From: Cryoendolithus antarcticus
Lineage: Eukaryota > Ascomycota > Dothideomycetes > Cladosporiales > Cladosporiaceae
DNA length: 64,000 nt
NCBI GenBank assembly: GCA_002077065.1
Contig: NAJO01000021.1
Coordinates: forward strand, 248,001 to 312,000
Direction: 5' to 3'
The notes beneath the pieces are model-generated. The model was not told the origin of the DNA. It made no database searches and worked only from the letters and a program-made list of their open reading frames with translations. This document shows positions 10,097 to 20,381 of the stretch, in pieces (the stretch's first letter is position 1; each line of letters begins with the position of its first letter). The translations under genes were made by a program, and so were the position numbers.

Positions 10097-10891
10097 ATGG
10101 GCGCCGCCAACCGCAACCGCCGCGTCCAAAAGGAACTCCAAGACATCCTCAAAGACACCACCTCCGGCATCTCCATAACGCCCCCAAACCAATCCTCCTC
10201 CACCACGCCCCAATTCGACGACCTCACCCACTTCCACGGGCACTTCCTCGGCCCACCCGACACCCCTTACGAACGCGGCAACTACAGCGTCGACATAACC
10301 CTCGCCCCCGAATATCCCTTCAAACCCCCTCGCATGAAGTTCATAACCAAGATCTGGCATCCGAACGTCTCCTCTCAGACTGGAGCAATCTGCTTAGACA
10401 CCCTGGGCACAGCGTGGAGTCCGGTGCTGACGCTGAAGAGTGCCTTGATAAGTTTGCAGAGCCTGCTGAGCAGTCCTGAGCCCAAGGATCCGCAGGACGC
10501 TGAGGTGGCGGCTATGCTTTTGTCGAGGCCGGAGCAGTTCAATCACATAGCAAGGGATTGGGCTGTGAGGTTTGCTGGGGCACCATTGCCTCCTCCTGGT
10601 TCTGCGAAGTCGGGTGCTGGTAGCTCTGGGGGATTGGATGAGGTTGGGTTGCGGGAGAGGGAGAAGGTTGAGGCGAGAGAGCGGAAGAAGAGTGAGCGGG
10701 AGGCGAGGGAGAGGGCATACAGGGGCTTCAACAAGGCCATGATCGATCGCTTCGTGGAAATGGGTTTCACGGTCGAGAGGGTCGTGGCGGCCTTCGAGGA
10801 TGTAGGGATAGATCGTGCGGGAGGTGAAGAGTACGAGTTGGAGGAGGAGTACATGGGGGATGTGACAGCGAGGCTGTTCGATGAGATGTGA
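10097..10891 (+). CDS. UBC1: Ubiquitin-conjugating enzyme E2 with UBA domain (Ubc1/E2-25K)
   Basis: Intronless, 264 residues. The UBC fold spans about residues 4-155, with the HPN motif at 88-90 and the catalytic cysteine at 99 in GAICLDTLGTAWSP. A basic, Arg/Glu-rich linker (about 180-215) leads to a C-terminal UBA domain (about 217-262, MIDRFVEMGF...) that binds ubiquitin. This E2-plus-UBA layout is diagnostic of Ubc1/E2-25K, which extends Lys48-linked chains, for example with the APC/C in yeast. The C-terminal segment between helices of the UBA is longer and more acidic than I remember from yeast. Confidence 0.93.
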   Translation: MGAANRNRRVQKELQDILKDTTSGISITPPNQSSSTTPQFDDLTHFHGHFLGPPDTPYERGNYSVDITLAPEYPFKPPRMKFITKIWHPNVSSQTGAICLDTLGTAWSPVLTLKSALISLQSLLSSPEPKDPQDAEVAAMLLSRPEQFNHIARDWAVRFAGAPLPPPGSAKSGAGSSGGLDEVGLREREKVEARERKKSEREARERAYRGFNKAMIDRFVEMGFTVERVVAAFEDVGIDRAGGEEYELEEEYMGDVTARLFDEM

Positions 10892-11922
10892 AACTCTGGC
10901 CTACACTTGGTAACGCAGAGCTCTCAACAAAGACGGATCTGGAGCGGGGTGGATCGTAGATCACAGCCGGAGACGGGCCTACGCGCAGGTCAGAGGGGAT
11001 ATGCAACTGGGCGAGAATCCCGCAGCGGCGGTACATTACATGCATAGCGTGGACAGGACTACTTGGACGACCGGAGGCAGTATTCGATCGACAGGCATGT
11101 AGATATGGCTCCAATGAGAAATGACCACAACGCAGTCTCTGTACAGGACCTTATTGCGTTGCCCTTCCTCACAATTGCAAGTCTGAAATGGCCGGGCCAG
11201 CCTCTGTGGCTCCAGCTTCGTGACTGTGCGATTACCGTTATAATCCCCATCCTCGCGACTCTCTTGCCCCTAATAGTGATATGAGCTGAGGACTCTTCGA
11301 CAGACACACAAGCCCCGACCAAATGCGAAACGGCCGGCGGCTCCTGAGTGACCCACGCAGGACCACGCCCGTACCCGGATAATTCCAGCGTATACCTGCC
11401 CCTGGCACAATCAACGGTGGGAGATCGGCCAGCTACTTCGCTACCGTCAGCAGACGCGCTCGCCCAATGAGCAAAGCTTAAGAAGTCATTGATCAGTAAG
11501 GCCGATTTCTCTCCTCACTCATCACCAGGGTGCGCGCAACGGCCATGTCAAGATTGCAGCACGCGCTCGCGGCGGCGTGTTCACCATGTAATTCAATGTT
11601 CCACGTGATTTCGTCTTGTTCTTCTTGCTCGGCGTGCCGCGAAAGTCACATGTTAACCTCGTGCAAAGGGCAAGCCGAGCCGGTGAATGGACGACGACGA
11701 CTAGCGCGGTCGCAGGACGGCCAACCAGCTCGCGCCAGCGGGGTTGAGGCGAGTAGAGGAAGGCGTGGCAAGGATCTAGCCGGTGGGTTGAGTGGAAGGA
11801 GCGACCCAGACTATGCCCTGCCTCAAGTCGTAAGTCTTGGCATAGCGATATGGACCCCTGTTGCGAAGCACCCACCTCGAACATCCTCACAGCCGTTTGC
11901 GCATGTGAGTTGGACCGTATGA
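10892..11922. other. Intergenic, about 1 kb, no gene recognised
   Basis: Both flanking genes end here (UBC1 forward, the alcohol dehydrogenase reverse). Overlapping frames of 87-130 codons on both strands have no family-like sequence and no supporting splice structure. A CACGTG hexamer lies at 11602-11607. Confidence 0.5.
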
Positions 11923-13283
11923 TCAGCCTGCCACAGCTTCCAATATCTCGCTTACCTGCTCCGCCTTGAGCAGCGGCACAGGGTTCGTGGGCGACCAGAA
12001 GTCAGCCAGCGCACGCTCGGACAAGGCGGGGATGACGTCTGGGGAGATGTTCATTTCTTTGAGCGTTTGTGGTAGACCCAAGGCTTTGATGATGGTGCTC
12101 AGGCAGTCGCCGAGATCGGCATTGGCTTCGCTAAGCCCATCATCGCGGAGAGTAACAGCGACTTCGGATTCGGACCAGAGGATTCCCTCCACCTTCAGCT
12201 GCCGGTCTTTGATCTCAGACTTGCCATCGCTGTGTCGGATGTTGTACTTCATTACGGCAGGACACATGATGCAGCTCGTCACGCCATGGGGTACGCCTAG
12301 TGGTCCTGCGTGATCAATCAGTATCACAGCGATAGAGTTTCTATAGCTTTGCGCAACTTACCAAGCTGATGGCCAATCGCGTGACTCCCACCCATAGGCA
12401 CTCCCATCCTGACACACTCCATCCCTAGCTTCACACCTGCCTGACACTTCGCTCTAGCTTCCACGTCCTTCCCCTCCCCATCAGCCTTACACCTCAACAA
12501 CCCGGGGACTAGCAACCTCAGCCCCTCCTCCGCCTTCCTATCACTCTCCTCCGTCGCAGTAAGACAGCATAGCGCCTCCACGCAGTGATCCACAGCCCTA
12601 ATCCCAGTGGAAAGCCAATGATACTCTGGCGTCGTCAAACACAACTCAGGATCCAATATTACAAGCCTCGCACCCATGCCAGAATGCAGGAACGGTTGTT
12701 TGTGTCCCGTAGTGTCGTCCGTGCCGCCAGCGAGGGAGAAGTACTCGCCGCCTGATAAACTCGTGGGAATGCATATCAGCGATACAGTCGGCTCGTGCAC
12801 CTTGGCCGGCGGAATGTTGGACTCAAGGGAGTAGGTGGCCAGTTCCTTAGACGTGCGGATGTTGTTCGCGAGACACAGGGCCACGATCTTGCAGCCGTCT
12901 GTGAGGCTGCCAGCGCCGAGCGTAACGATACAGTCGGCGCCTGCGTCTCGACATTCAACAGCGATGGAAAGGATCTCGGACCAGGGCGTATGGGGCGTTA
13001 TACCTTTCCGCACACCGACGACATGGTCCTTGCCTATCGCGGCTATCAAGCGGTCAAGGCGGTCAGTGGTGGCGGCGAGGATCTTGGAGGCGACTATGTA
13101 GGCTTTGGAGGCGGCGAAGGTGGATGAGATGTGTCTGGCGCAGGCTTGCTCGTAGGGGAGACCTGAGGAGACGTGGGGTGTGATGATGTTAAGAGAGGCT
13201 GTGGGGATACCGGCGAGATCTGGGCCGGGTGGTGTGGTGAAGGCGAGTTCGTAGGTCTCTGTTGCGAAGCTTGAGGAGGACAT
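11923..13283 (-). CDS. Iron-containing alcohol dehydrogenase, maleylacetate reductase-like
   Basis: Two exons, 13283-12362 and 12305-11923, separated by a 56-bp intron (GTAAGT...ACGCAG), give 434 residues. The join restores GHQLGPLGVPHG. The N-terminal Rossmann-like part shows the glycine-rich TLGAGSLTDGCK nucleotide-binding segment. The C-terminal all-helical part supplies candidate metal ligands: Asp in RAVDH, and His residues in GGSHAIGHQLG and GVPHG. The order fits maleylacetate reductases and related iron-type dehydrogenases, which reduce maleylacetate in aromatic catabolism; the true substrate cannot be told from sequence. The start MSSSSF (A at -3) was preferred over an ATG 51 bp upstream, which would add 17 residues. 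Confidence 0.85.
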
Positions 13284-13807
13284 AGTGGGCAGATATGCCT
13301 CTACTTGGAGTAAATGGTTCGACGGTGAAAGCAAGAAGCTGAGATGGGAAATCTAGGGGACCCGAACGTAAGACGTTTGGGACCACCCTACTGCAATGAG
13401 AACAAAGCGGATGTGAGATTGTGGGGCCGACTGTGAGACTCGGTATCGACGCTTACACAGACTTACAGTCGATGTGAAGCCGTTGCAGGTATGTACGGGC
13501 AATTGCAGACTCGTTGCTCAAGTGCCGAGTCTTGCGAGAGAGCTTGGAGCAATCTTCCAGGCATGCGGGGTCGCTACGCTCGGGTCCGAGATCGCACCAG
13601 CCATGAGGTCAACAGACCACACAGATGTCAGTCTGGATAACCACGTTTGTCCAGTTTCATCGTCATGCATTGCCCTGAGAAGCGGTCTTCTGGGTCGACG
13701 TATCAGGACACTGTTCGCTCCTAACGCCAGACAAGGATCGTGTGCTCTGGCAGGTTCGAAAAGTGCCGGCTCGTGGCATTGTTCGCATTCATCAGACACT
13801 CGTCAGA
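13284..13807. other. Intergenic between alcohol dehydrogenase start and CWC2 end
   Basis: About 520 bp holding the dehydrogenase promoter and the CWC2 3' region. Only chance frames; no element named. Confidence 0.5.
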
Positions 13808-15067
13808 TCAGTCGTCGTCCTCGCTGTCACTGCCATAGCCCACCAGAGGTCCAGCAGGAGGTCTGCTCGCCGTCGTCTCACCGCCACCAACGACACGTAC
13901 GCCCTTGAGCGCAGCCAACGTCGATTCTCCCAGTATGCCACCACTGCTCGACTCTTCCTCTCGCTCGCCCCTCCCATCTTCCTGTCCCTGGCCATCTTCC
14001 CCATCAGGGGCCTCCTCAAGTCTTCTCTGCTCTCCGCCTCCCTCAATCCTTGCAGTCTCACTAGCGTACCACACATCGTCCGGCGCCTCATACCCCTGCA
14101 ACCCGTAGCTGCCCTCTATCTTCCGTCGCTTCCGTTCCACTTCAGGGTCAGCACCTTCCCATTTCCTTCCCTCCAACTCAGCCACATAGCTTGCAGGCAA
14201 AGCCCTCCGAATAGCCTCCGCAGCCTGCTCCTCCACAGCCCTCGCCTCCCGCTTCTGCGCAGCCGGGTTGGGATCCACAGTCGCCCATCTCACATTCAGC
14301 GTCTCTCCGTTATCGAGGGGTTGGTGTGCCATCGCCTCCTTCGCGAACTCCGCGTTTGCGAGGTGGGTGTAGGTGACGAACGCCACGCCGCGGGCTGGCA
14401 GAACGCGGATCCGGTCTATGTCGCCCCATTCTTGGAAATGCCGCGCGACGATCTCTTCAATGTCGTCGGAGACGTGTATGCGGCCTACGTAGAGTGTTCG
14501 GTTCACGCGCATGAAGCTGCCGACACCGCCCATGTCATCGCGGTAGTCGCTGAACTTTTCGCGGCCGAAGCAGTCGACGTTACTAGCTCCCACATCTCCC
14601 AGTCCGCCCTCTCCCTCCTTCCCTAGCCTGCTGTTGGGCAGGCGGTGTAGGTACTCGCACTCTGCTCCCCGGGGGCACAGGCCGCGAGCGAAGAAAAGGC
14701 AGAAATAGCTGCCTGGTACTCTGTCTGCTCTCGTGTATCCAGAGTCCAGTGCAACATTACACCGTCCTTTCGCAGCGTGCTTTGATGATAGCGCATCCTC
14801 GCGGTCGCCGCCTGACCATTTGTTGTACCAGATATTGAAGATCGTTCCTGTCTGCGGAGGAGGTGCTGTAGTAAACGTGGAGGGGTCCTGTTGCGGTCGC
14901 GCAGGACGGCGCTTGCGCTTTATGATCTTCGTCTTGCGAGTCTTTGGGACGAGGGCATCTTCGGAGGTGGTTGTGGTTGTGAGTGCTGTGTTGGAGGGAT
15001 CGCGAGTGTCTTCCCAGGATTGAGAAGCATCGTTCGTAGACACTGGGGCTGTGGCGACTTCGGCCAT
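13808..15067 (-). CDS. CWC2: Pre-mRNA splicing factor Cwc2
   Basis: Intronless, 419 residues. A basic N-terminal stretch (KIIKRKRRPAR, about 48-58) precedes the Torus/zinc-finger module with Cys123, Cys131, Cys137 and His141 (CCCH), preceded by NIWYNKWSGG. A linker leads to an RRM at about 190-265 with RNP motifs TLYVGRI and GVAFVTYTH. The C-terminus is acidic and disordered. In yeast Cwc2 is a Prp19-related (NineTeen) complex protein that contacts U6 snRNA and pre-mRNA and helps form the spliceosome active site. Domain order and conserved residues match well. The promoter carries a palindromic CACGTG site and a CCAAT box (see separate entry). Confidence 0.93.
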   Translation of the reverse strand: MAEVATAPVSTNDASQSWEDTRDPSNTALTTTTTSEDALVPKTRKTKIIKRKRRPARPQQDPSTFTTAPPPQTGTIFNIWYNKWSGGDREDALSSKHAAKGRCNVALDSGYTRADRVPGSYFCLFFARGLCPRGAECEYLHRLPNSRLGKEGEGGLGDVGASNVDCFGREKFSDYRDDMGGVGSFMRVNRTLYVGRIHVSDDIEEIVARHFQEWGDIDRIRVLPARGVAFVTYTHLANAEFAKEAMAHQPLDNGETLNVRWATVDPNPAAQKREARAVEEQAAEAIRRALPASYVAELEGRKWEGADPEVERKRRKIEGSYGLQGYEAPDDVWYASETARIEGGGEQRRLEEAPDGEDGQGQEDGRGEREEESSSGGILGESTLAALKGVRVVGGGETTASRPPAGPLVGYGSDSEDDD

Positions 15068-15151
15068 GACTGCGTCAATGTGCTGGAAAGATGATCTAAT
15101 CAGCCGCGACTGTGAAAAGAGTAGGGTTGATGCTCAAGAAAGTCCGCCGTC

Positions 15152-15171
15152 ACGTGTCGACACGTTGATTG
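15152..15171 (-). promoter_or_regulatory. Palindromic E-box-type site and CCAAT box upstream of CWC2
   Basis: A 14-bp perfect palindrome, ACGTGTCGACACGT (15152-15165), contains a CACGTG hexamer at 15151-15156 and lies about 85 bp upstream of the CWC2 ATG. A CCAAT pentamer (minus strand) lies at about 15168-15172, directly beside it. CACGTG is bound by bHLH factors and CCAAT by the HAP/NF-Y complex; occupancy here is inferred only. Confidence 0.4.
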
Positions 15172-15172
15172 G

Positions 15173-15860
15173 CTGACAATCCTGGACGCTAGTGGCTGGA
15201 CAACATCTCGAAAGTGAATGCAGCAGAGAAGACACTGTATTTGCCTGGCCAGGAACACACGGGAGCTATTGGGCGTACTGCAATGCTGTCCAACCTTTCC
15301 GGGGATTTGCACAGGGAGCTCTGCCGCTCCACATGACATGTGAGTGGTCATCGAACGACGTGGACTAGTGAGCATACATCACTTAGCCGCCATAAGGGGT
15401 GTCTATACACGCGCTATCTGACGAAATAGCCGCGATGACAGCAGTCTTGCGATCGAGCTTGGGGCAGGTGATCCGAGTGGCTGATCAACTGCAGACGCTA
15501 CTGAGCGTACAATAGTGACGACGTTTAATGGAATCGTACCGACTGGCCGAGTGCGTTCATCGAGCGGAGCCCGTGGGTGAGAGGTCAGGATTGAAGAAAC
15601 GCTAGTGTGCGTACAGCAGTGCGGACAGTGCATGCAATTAGGCCCGGACGTCTGCCGTCGTCGCTTGGAAACACCTATACAAAAATTGAGTGGCTGATAG
15701 CGAGCGGGCACCAGTGGGTGTACAGATCTGAGGAGTTCGAAGAGGTCAGCATGGGACCACAAAGTGGCAGTCACTGGTGTCGAGTGTAGACCTCAACATT
15801 GGCCGTTCACTGTCACTTCAGACGGGTCGTCGTTGTTTGCACTTTCATACAAGTCTGCAG
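15173..15860. other. Intergenic between CWC2 promoter and NOP2 end
   Basis: About 690 bp beyond the proximal CWC2 promoter. Reading frames up to about 120 codons occur on both strands without recognisable content. Confidence 0.45.
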
Positions 15861-18026
15861 CTACTTTGCTTTCGGCTTACTTTTCCCAGTGCCATTCACC
15901 TTCGACTTCACCTTCGTCGTTGCCTGCTTTCCCTCGCCATTCACCGGCTTGCTCTTCTTCGAAGCCTCCTCCACCTTTGCCGCAACTTCGGCTGCTTTCC
16001 CACCCTCCACATTCTCCCCACCCTTTACTTGCACCGCCTTCCCCGTCAAGCTCGCTACAGCCCTACTCTCTGTACTTCTGAAGTCTAGCCCCTTTCGCCT
16101 AACCTGCTTCTTCAATGCCCGCTCAATCAACACAGCATCCTCCTCGTCATCAAAGCCCCCAAATTCATCCTCAACCTTCTCCTCCTCATCGTCCTCCACC
16201 TCCCCAAAATCGCCAGGCCCAGCCTCGTCATCAATGTCCTGCGCACTAGCAACAGCCACATTGCTTCCCTGTGCTCTGACAGCAGTCGCAGGCGTCGGTC
16301 CAGTCTTGCGCAGCTTCGCGACGAAGAAGCCGTCCACATTGTAGGCGTGCGGGTAGTAACGACGGGTGTACTTCATGTTCGGGTGGAAACGTTTGGTGCT
16401 GTAGCGCGTGAAACCTTCTTTGCCGAAGATCAGGCCAGTCTCGACAAGCTTGACGTTCGGTCGGCGGTTGAGAGCGTACTGTACGACTTGTTCGTTCTCC
16501 TCTACTGTTACAGAGCAGGTGGAGTAGACGATGTAGCCTCCCGTTTTGCTTGCGTGGTCGACGGAGTCTATGGCTGCGAGCAGAAGCTGCTTCTGCAGAT
16601 GTGGGAGACGGAGGAAGTCAGCTTCGGTTTTGTTGGTCTTGACGCTGGCGTCTTTCGCTATGACACCTGTGCCTGAGCAGGGTGCGTCTAGCAGTACGCG
16701 ATCGAAGCCGCCCATGACTTTCGGGAACTCGAGAGCGGAGTAGTTGCAGACGATTGTGTTCTTCACGCCCAGGCGGTGTATGTTGCCGATGAGACCCTTG
16801 GATCGATCTTTGTTGCTGTCATTGGCAAAGATGACGCCAGTGTTGCGCATAAGTGCTGCAAGATGGGTGGACTTTCCTCCAGGTGCGGCGGTCATGTCCA
16901 GCACGCGCTCGTGTTCTTGCGGGGCGAGTGCCATGACTGGAAGGAAAGAGCTGGCGGCTTGCAGGATGTAGTGACCTGCAAGGTATTCTGGTGTGGCTCC
17001 GAGAGGCACTTGGGACTCGAAGACCTGGAGACCGATCTTGGACCACTTGCCTACAGGCTCGAGGGTGACGCCACGATTGATGAGGGAGTGTGCCAACTCT
17101 CGTCGAGATGTGCGAAGGGTATTCGTTCGAAGAACAATCGGTCGGGGTGTTTCGTTGGCGTCGAAGAAGGCAAGAGCTTCTTGGGGAGGGAACAAGCTGA
17201 ACAGCTTCTCCGCTAGGAAGGGAGAGTAGCCGTAGTATGCGCAGATATCTTTCAGCAGTGCTTGTGTGTACTCTGCTCGCGATCTCGCAGGATCGTGGAG
17301 CTCCTTGAAGCTTGTGAGCACTCGCACTGTCTCAGTGATGCGTGTTCGTAGCAGCTGCAAGTCAGGCGCGAGCAAGTTCATCTTCGGCCGGCCATCCTCA
17401 TCCTCATCTGACAGGTCCAGATCTGCAGCAATGTTCGTCTGTAATATGCCCTCCGCCACCTCGGCCTCGTTCTCTGCTTCCTCTTCTGCCCGTTCGCGAT
17501 CTAGCTGCCCTGACAAGCCAGCAATGTTCGCCGCGTTGAGGACTTCCTCTGCGTCCGAGTCATCGTCCGACCACACGCCCTTCTGCACATCGTCGTCCGA
17601 CGCAACTACATCCTCGTCTTCGGAGGCAGATAACGCATTCGCGAAGTCGTCGGCATCACTGTCGTCTGCGCCGTCCAGAGCATCGTCGTCGCTGTCCAGC
17701 GCATCATCAAGGCCACTGCCTACGTCCTCCTCGTCGCCCTCAAGCTCCAAAGGTACAGACAGCTTCTTTGGCTTAGCGGCTGGTACACTCTTCGTGTACG
17801 CTGTGAAGTCGCCTTTTGTGCTGCGCTTGCCGGCCGAGTTTGCAGCATTCTTCGGTCCACTGCCATTAGTCTTGCTACTCGGTCGTGGGGTAGCGGCATC
17901 AGTGCGCTGCTTCTTTACAGCTCCATTGGTCGAAGCTGGATTCTTCCGCTTCTTTGCGGGGCCATCTGAGGGTGTCGGCGGAGGGCCTTGCTTGGTCATG
18001 CGACGGGAGAGAGTTGCCTTGGCCAT
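15861..18026 (-). CDS. NOP2: rRNA (cytosine-C5) methyltransferase Nop2
   Basis: Intronless, 721 residues. The N-terminal 220 residues are Lys-rich and then strongly acidic (many Asp/Ser/Glu runs), typical of nucleolar proteins. The RsmB/NOP2 SAM-dependent methyltransferase core spans about 255-555: SAM-binding DMTAAPGGKST (378-388), Cys450 in DAPCSGTG and the second catalytic Cys504 in YSTCSVTVEENE. The C-terminus is again Lys/Glu-rich. Nop2 methylates a cytosine in 25S rRNA and is essential for 60S assembly in yeast. It shares a 214-bp divergent promoter with KAE1. Confidence 0.95.
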   Translation of the reverse strand: MAKATLSRRMTKQGPPPTPSDGPAKKRKNPASTNGAVKKQRTDAATPRPSSKTNGSGPKNAANSAGKRSTKGDFTAYTKSVPAAKPKKLSVPLELEGDEEDVGSGLDDALDSDDDALDGADDSDADDFANALSASEDEDVVASDDDVQKGVWSDDDSDAEEVLNAANIAGLSGQLDRERAEEEAENEAEVAEGILQTNIAADLDLSDEDEDGRPKMNLLAPDLQLLRTRITETVRVLTSFKELHDPARSRAEYTQALLKDICAYYGYSPFLAEKLFSLFPPQEALAFFDANETPRPIVLRTNTLRTSRRELAHSLINRGVTLEPVGKWSKIGLQVFESQVPLGATPEYLAGHYILQAASSFLPVMALAPQEHERVLDMTAAPGGKSTHLAALMRNTGVIFANDSNKDRSKGLIGNIHRLGVKNTIVCNYSALEFPKVMGGFDRVLLDAPCSGTGVIAKDASVKTNKTEADFLRLPHLQKQLLLAAIDSVDHASKTGGYIVYSTCSVTVEENEQVVQYALNRRPNVKLVETGLIFGKEGFTRYSTKRFHPNMKYTRRYYPHAYNVDGFFVAKLRKTGPTPATAVRAQGSNVAVASAQDIDDEAGPGDFGEVEDDEEEKVEDEFGGFDDEEDAVLIERALKKQVRRKGLDFRSTESRAVASLTGKAVQVKGGENVEGGKAAEVAAKVEEASKKSKPVNGEGKQATTKVKSKVNGTGKSKPKAK

Positions 18027-18240
18027 GCTGAGGGTGATCTGAATCTCTGAGGTGCTGAGAAATGGTAACGAGCACTATGTGAGAACAGCTCCAAATATTC
18101 CTCGCTCTGTAACTTTCCAAAAAATCGGGCGGAAGTCTTCCGCACTCTCGCACTTCACTTCACGTACAGATGACTAGCACCGTGATCATTCTTGCTATGC
18201 TCACTGAGTAGCTAAGACACCCTCATACTCCCTCGCCAAG
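18027..18240. promoter_or_regulatory. Short divergent promoter NOP2 / KAE1
   Basis: Only 214 bp separate the two divergent ATGs, so one nucleosome-free region probably serves both. No motif was confidently named. Confidence 0.5.
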
Positions 18241-19371
18241 ATGCCCATAGCTATCGGTCTCGAAGGCTCCGCCAATAAACTCGGCGTTGGCATCATCCTC
18301 CATCCCGCGTCCACCCCGCCCTCTCCACACGACAGCGTCCACTCGTCCTCCTCCTCTCAGACAAAACCCACTTCACCTCCCGTCCACATCCTTTCCAACA
18401 TCCGCCATACCTTCGTCTCGCCTCCCGGCACCGGCTTTCTACCAAAAGACACAGCAACCCACCACCGACGATGGGTCGTCCGACTCGTGAAGGAAGCGAT
18501 GAAGCAGGCGAATGTTCGAATAGAGGACATAGACTGTGTCTGCTACACAAAGGGACCGGGAATGGGTGCACCATTGAACGCTGTGGCGATTGCGGCGAGG
18601 ACGATAACACAGCTTTGGGATCTAGCACTGGTGGGAGTGAATCACTGTGTTGGACACATTGAGATGGGTCGCGCGATCACTGGCGCAGACAACCCTGTCG
18701 TGCTGTATGTCTCTGGTGGCAATACTCAGGTCATTGCATATTCGGCACAACGGTATAGAATCTTTGGCGAGGCGCTGGATATCGCCGTGGGGAATTGTCT
18801 GGATCGCTTCGCAAGGGTGTTGAATATCAGCAACGATCCGGCGCCAGGGTACAATATTGAGCAGCTTGCGAAGGGTGGCAAGTGTCTACTAGAGCTACCG
18901 TATGCGGTGAAGGGCATGGATGTTAGCTTCTCTGGTATACTGGCCAGGGTGGAGGAAATGGGCAGGAAGCTGCCGCAGCCTGGCACAACTGAGCCGGTCG
19001 AGCCCTGGGTAGATCCGGACACTGGAGCTGCTATCACGTCCGCAGACCTATGCTTCACGCTACAGGAGACTGTCTTCGCTATGCTTGTAGAGATCACAGA
19101 ACGTGCCATGGCGCATGTTGGCGCTTCACAAGTACTTATCGTAGGTGGCGTTGGCTGCAACGAGCGGCTGCAAGACATGATGGGTCTCATGGCGAAGGAG
19201 AGGGGTGGTAGTGTGTATGCCACAGACGAGCGATTCTGCATCGACAACGGCATCATGATCGCGCACGCTGGGCTGCTGGCTTGGGGCAAGGGCTTCAAGA
19301 CCTCGCTAGAGGACAGTGGGACGACGCAGCGCTTCAGGACTGACGAGGTGCTGATTGACTGGAGAGACTGA
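18241..19371 (+). CDS. KAE1: tRNA N6-threonylcarbamoyladenosine synthase subunit Kae1 (KEOPS)
   Basis: Intronless, 376 residues, ASKHA-fold glycoprotease family. The phosphate/substrate motifs and metal-binding pair are visible: GLEGSANK at the start, His135 and His139 in [19 protein letters not shown] at 156-163, and [11 protein letters not shown] toward the end. Kae1 transfers the threonylcarbamoyl group to A37 of ANN-decoding tRNAs within the KEOPS complex. The absence of an N-terminal mitochondrial leader argues for the cytosolic/nuclear Kae1 rather than Qri7. A Ser/Pro-rich insert at about 22-48 is a lineage-specific addition. Confidence 0.95.
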   Translation: MPIAIGLEGSANKLGVGIILHPASTPPSPHDSVHSSSSSQTKPTSPPVHILSNIRHTFVSPPGTGFLPKDTATHHRRWVVRLVKEAMKQANVRIEDIDCVCYTKGPGMGAPLNAVAIAARTITQLWDLALVGVNHCVGHIEMGRAITGADNPVVLYVSGGNTQVIAYSAQRYRIFGEALDIAVGNCLDRFARVLNISNDPAPGYNIEQLAKGGKCLLELPYAVKGMDVSFSGILARVEEMGRKLPQPGTTEPVEPWVDPDTGAAITSADLCFTLQETVFAMLVEITERAMAHVGASQVLIVGGVGCNERLQDMMGLMAKERGGSVYATDERFCIDNGIMIAHAGLLAWGKGFKTSLEDSGTTQRFRTDEVLIDWRD

Positions 19372-20381
19372 TGAGAAATGAATGCCACGCTTATGACTCG
19401 TCTTCCAACCCTGAGTACTTCCTTCGCATCTCCTACCTCGACTTTCCCAAACGTTCAGAAGTACTTATGCTACTGCAGTGCGCGTCTGAGTGTAGTCTCG
19501 CTCTGGACCAGCACCTCGGGGAGGGGGCTTTGACTGTGGGTCTGCCTCCGCCCGGCAATTCATGTCTCTCCATGATACGCCTGCGAAGTAGACCCGAGTC
19601 GCGGCGCGCACAACAGATGCGCCGGCCGCTGGTCACCAGTGTTGAGAGGCAGCTTCGGATCTGTGACACCTGTATCTCGACGAGCCCTGATGTCTCTCGA
19701 CGAGACTCCTCGTGGTGCTACCACAGTCGTGATGCGCACGATACATGCGGAGGGTACTTGCCAATAATGTCGAGAAGATGCTCTGGTACGCGGATCCCAA
19801 GAGATCACACCCCTCTCAATGTCCCACTCGCCAGTTTCTCGCTGTCGTGGAGCCACAGGCAGCTGCATAGGCTATTGTTCAGGGCCATTGAGACCTGGGA
19901 TCGTTGAGGGGCGGAATGAACCATACTGCTGTTAACGTCAAGGCCATCAGCGAAGCCGAAAAAATTGAAGAGGCATTGCCACTGCTCACACCGCCCTCAT
20001 CGCTCTCGATTGCACATGTCACCGCCCTTCACCCCGCCGTCACGAGCATCACATGGCAAGAACGACCGGGCACGTGAATTGCCACGTCAACCCACGGGCT
20101 CCCAAATCCGTGCCTGCCCCTCCCTTGACTATTTGATAATTCTTGCTTTCCTTCCTCTCCCTCTCCCACTCATCCTCTTACATCCGGCCACTAACTTCCG
20201 CCAACGCCCTCTGCCACCCCAGGCCACCTTCAAACACCTGTAAAACTACTACTACCTACTACAAACAACCTAGTAAGTCGCCGCACCTCGCCGCTGCCGA
20301 GCACCCGCCGCCGTTAAAGGCTCGGCGCCGGCAACAGACGTTTGCTTCACTCATGCGCACTATCTAACACAAACTAGCAAA
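19372..20381. other. Intergenic, about 1 kb, no gene recognised
   Basis: A frame of about 178 codons begins at the KAE1 stop (19371-19907) but shows no family-like pattern. The distal half is pyrimidine-rich (CT tracts at about 20130-20230), as expected upstream of a filamentous-fungal gene. It includes a CACGTG at 20071-20076 and probably the Myb-like gene's promoter and 5' UTR. Confidence 0.5.

Noticed and set aside
11522..11922. Overlapping 120-130-codon frames on both strands
   Set aside because: Mirror frames with no recognisable family and no splice context; typical of GC-rich chance frames.
19371..19907. 178-codon forward frame starting at the KAE1 stop
   Set aside because: No domain-like pattern, atypical composition, and it lies where the KAE1 3' UTR is expected.
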